Source: Lithobates sylvaticus
Taxonomy: Eukaryota; Chordata; Amphibia; Anura; Ranidae
Direction: 5' to 3'
Assembly: GCA_028564925.1 (NCBI GenBank)
Contig: CM053033.1
Coordinates: 108,531,000 to 108,594,999 of the forward strand
DNA: 64,000 bases
Of the stretch, positions 61,085-64,000 are shown piece by piece. Below the pieces are notes generated by a model. The model was not told where the DNA came from, ran no database searches, and saw nothing but the letters and a program-made list of their open reading frames with translations. A program made the position numbers and the translations under genes. How positions within the stretch are numbered: position 1 is the stretch's first letter; each line of letters begins with the position of its first letter.

Positions 61085-64000
61085 GAAACAACAGACAAGC
61101 CAAAACAGCTCCCACGGACGTTTGGGAACTGGCTACAGGGGTTCTGCGCTTATGCAGGCGTGCTCTGCGAGCGGTTTCCGGAGTTAGCCACCTCTCTTTT
61201 TTGTTATCTAGACCTTATTTGGGGTGCGTACAAGGTTTATGGCGGACAGTGTTGGTTTCACTACGACACTCAGTTCCGTCAAAAGATGGCGGCGCGCAAG
61301 GAATTTTGTTTTAATTGTCAGGACGGCAGCCTGTGGCTGTTGCTCATGTGCCCCCACAGGCCTTCGTCCTTTCAGTCCCCGGCCGGCACTTCCCCCGGAG
61401 CGCCGGCCGCTCCGAAAAAGGGTATCTGTTGGTTATTCAACGAAAGCCACTGCAAGTGGTACACCGCGTGCCGTTTCAAACACGAATGCTCGGGTTGCGG
61501 TGGTGCCCACCCCGCCAGTCGGTGCTTTCGGAGAGGAAAACAGCCTATTTCTCGGCCAGGCGCAAAGCCTGACCTTTCTAAGCCAGAGGTCGCCGTTGAA
61601 CGTCTCAGAGATGCTTCCCTGGCTAGACCGGTACCCCCTTCATAGGGAGGCTTTGATCCTAAGCGATGGCCTGGACCGTGGCTTTTGGATCCCCTTTTTT
61701 CCGTCGGACACACCTACCATGGCGCCCAATTTGAAATCGGCTGTTGAATTCGAGTCCGTCGTTGCTGAGAAGCTCAGGAAGGAGCTTGACTTGGGACGGA
61801 TGGCCGGTCCATTTGACCTCCCCCCCTTTTACAACCTGAGGGTATCACCCCTCGGTGTGGTACCCAAGAAGGCGGAGGGAAAATTCCGCCTCATCCATCA
61901 TTTATCGTACCCTTCTGGCTCCTCGGTTAACGACGGCATCGACAAGGAAGAATCCAGGGTCCATTACGCCTCGTTTGATAGGGCGCTGCAGTTAGTCAGG
62001 GCTGCCGGTAGGTCGGCGTTGTTGGCTAAGGCGGACATAGAGTCCGCCTTTCGCCTCCTCCCGGTCCACCCGGACTGTTTCCACCTCCTGGGCTGTTACT
62101 TTCAAGGTAGCTATTTTTTCGACATGTGCCTACCCATGGGTTGTGCCATTTCGTGTTATTTCTTTGAGCTGTTTAGCAGCTTCCTTGAATGGGTGGTGGC
62201 CCAGGAGGCTGGTTGCCAGTCCTTGTTGCACTATTTGGACGATTTTCTCTTTGTGGGCCCAGCGGACAGTGGTCGGTGCCAGCGGCTGCTTACTGTTTTT
62301 CAAGACACTTGCCGGTGTTTCGCGGTTCCACTGTCCGCTGACAAGACCGAAGGCCCGGTGACTGTTCTGGCTTTCCTGGGAATTGAAATTGACACAGTGG
62401 CGATGGTCTTTCGGTTACCAGAGGATAAGCTAGCCAGGCTCCTTTCCCTTGTCCGCTTGGCCAAGGGTGCCAAGAAATTGCAGTTGAAACAACTGCAATC
62501 TTTGTTGGGTCACTTAGTTTTTGCCTGCAGGGTCATTCGAATGGGGAGAGCCTTCTGCAGGCGCCTGGCATGGGCCATGAAAGGGGTGTCCGCCCCTCAC
62601 CACTACGTTCGGATCACCAGGCCCATGCGTGCTGACTTGGGGATCTGGTTGTCATTCCTTCAAGCCTACAATGGCCAGTCTTGTTGGCCAAGGGAGGAAG
62701 TGCCGAACTCACAGCTGGAGCTATACACCGATGCAGCAGGCTCCTGTGGCTTCGGCGCTTTCTTTCAGGGGATGTGGTCTGCTGAGCAGTGGCCGGCCTC
62801 ATGGGCCCGCTTGGGTTTGTTGGGCAACCTCACCCTTCTAGAGCTCTTTCCGATCGTTGTTGCTGTTGAGCTTTGGGGTGAACGGTTGCGTGACCATCAA
62901 GTGGTCTTCTGGTCTGACAATATGAGTGTGGTGCAAGTAGTGAACAAGCAGTCAGCCAGTTCCCCCCCAGTAGTTTCTTTGCTTCGGTTTTTAGTTTTGA
63001 AGTGTTTGCAATTTAACATTTATGTTAGGGCTAAGCATGTTCCCGGAACGGCTAATGATATTGCTGATGCTCTCTCCCGTTTACAGCTCGATCGTTTCCG
63101 CTCTCTGGTTCCGTCGGCCTCCCTGGAGGGCCTTCCTTGTCCGGCCCACTTATGGAACCTCGTTTCGGAGGCTTACTGAAGCTCCTTCGGTCGTCGCTGT
63201 CTGCACGGACGTGGGCGTCGTACTGCAGGGTTTGGCACGAGTGGGCGCACATTTCGGGCGGTGAGTTTTCCATTTATTCATCTTCCGACAGGCGTATGGC
63301 TTTGTTTGTCTATTTGGTTCATTTGCTGCAGAAGGGTGTTTCGGGTTCAACTGTCTCCTCATCCTTATCTGCGCTGTCCTTTTGGTTTCAGCTCCTTGGC
63401 TGGGAGGACATTACGAAAGCTTTTCCGGTTCGACGGATGCTGCGGGGTTGGAAGCGCGCTACTCATTCCCCTGATTCTAGGCGCCCGGTTTCTCTTCAGA
63501 TCCTATCGGGCATCCTTTCCACGTTGCCTTCAGTGTGCTCTTCGGAATTTGAGACCCTCCTGTTTCGCGTGGCGTTCTCTTGGGCGTTCTTCGGCGCTTT
63601 TCGCATTAGTGAACTAGTTTCGAGAGCCACGTCGACGGCGGGCGGCATCCTGGCGGCGGACGTCTTTTTCGCGGAGCATTGCGTGACTGTCCTGTTGCGT
63701 ACTTCGAAGACTGACAGCCTGGGCAGGGGCCGGAGGGTGGTATTGTATCCTTGTGGTGGCCCCTTCTGTCCGGTATCGTTGGCCTCTCTTTTCCGGACTG
63801 CGCGCCCCCCTTCTTTAGCTTTTTTCGTTCATTCAGACTCCTCCTCTCTAAGTAGGTTTCAATTTTTACGTGTTTTTCGTCGATGTCTCGAGGTTATGGG
63901 ACTTCCTTCGCATGATTTTTCTACGCACTCCTTTCGCATCGGGGCGGCGACTGCTGCGTCTGGCATGGGTTTTTCCGATATGGAACTTCAGCGCCTGGGT
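61085..64000 (+). mobile_element. DIRS-family (tyrosine-recombinase) retrotransposon fossil, runs off the right edge
   Basis: DIRS elements carry gag, reverse transcriptase-RNase H and a tyrosine recombinase in place of an integrase, in overlapping frames. Parts seen in order: gag C-terminal region with a Cys/His cluster (61160-61645), RT with the HYLDDFLF catalytic box and RNase H in one long frame (61224-63179), and a recombinase region to the window end, with its His-x-x-Arg box near 63925. The left border is approximate and no terminal repeat was identified. Frames look fairly fresh, but wholeness cannot be judged from this part. Age: probably young compared with other repeats here. Confidence 0.85.

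Noticed and set aside
1-64000. CRISPR arrays, operons, bacterial-type promoters or tRNA/rRNA genes
   Set aside because: None seen; introns with GT/AG sites, LINEs and MITEs show vertebrate nuclear DNA.

Overview
The window looks like nuclear DNA of an anuran amphibian, most likely a ranid-type true frog. It holds two vertebrate genes with large repeat-filled introns, and many interspersed-repeat types I associate with ranid genomes (palindromic MITEs with 'catacacacg' ends, TTAA-flanked 'CCACTT...AAGTGG' MITEs, 'ggttcacac...gtgtgaacc' MITEs), plus CR1, L2, L1-like and BovB LINEs and a DIRS-type element. The species cannot be fixed from the sequence alone. || Layout. 2.5-33.5 kb, plus strand: 19 consecutive exons of a hemicentin gene encode eight Ig I-set domains, two thrombospondin type-1 repeats and the first part of a nidogen-type G2F domain. 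Every splice junction is in frame and all key Cys and Trp residues are present. The upstream part (VWA domain and many more Ig domains) lies left of the window. The expected downstream part (rest of G2F, EGF modules, fibulin-type C-terminus) was not found to the right. 44.3-58.9 kb, minus strand: five exons encode the C-terminal 145 residues or so of neuronal calcium sensor 1 (NCS1), up to the stop codon; the first coding exon(s) lie beyond the right edge. NCS1 beside a hemicentin points to HMCN2, because in human NCS1 and HMCN2 are neighbours on 9q34. Here the two genes are convergent, unlike the human order. || Everything else is intron or intergenic DNA dominated by mobile elements, often nested. 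A Tc1/mariner copy (6.0-9.2 kb) holds a Harbinger-like MITE and a hammerhead-bearing insertion. A BovB LINE (26.7-29.7 kb, 11-bp target duplication) is split by a TTAA MITE and by an L2 LINE that itself carries an insertion. A mariner (48.2-51.5 kb) contains a MITE that contains a fresh L1-like insertion with a 14-bp target duplication. Six elements lie almost end to end at 52.5-56.2 kb. A DIRS-family fossil begins near 61.1 kb and runs off the right edge. || The most unusual recurring signal is a set of nine scattered hammerhead-ribozyme-like cores (CUGANGA-like box, stem II hairpin, GAAAC box, NUH cleavage triplet, and outer bases that can pair as stem I). They sit in several different repeat copies on both strands and resemble the ribozymes known from Penelope-like elements and related retroelements. 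|| The two genes have separate jobs: HMCN2 is a secreted extracellular-matrix protein and NCS1 is a myristoylated cytosolic calcium sensor. Nothing in the window suggests that they act together.
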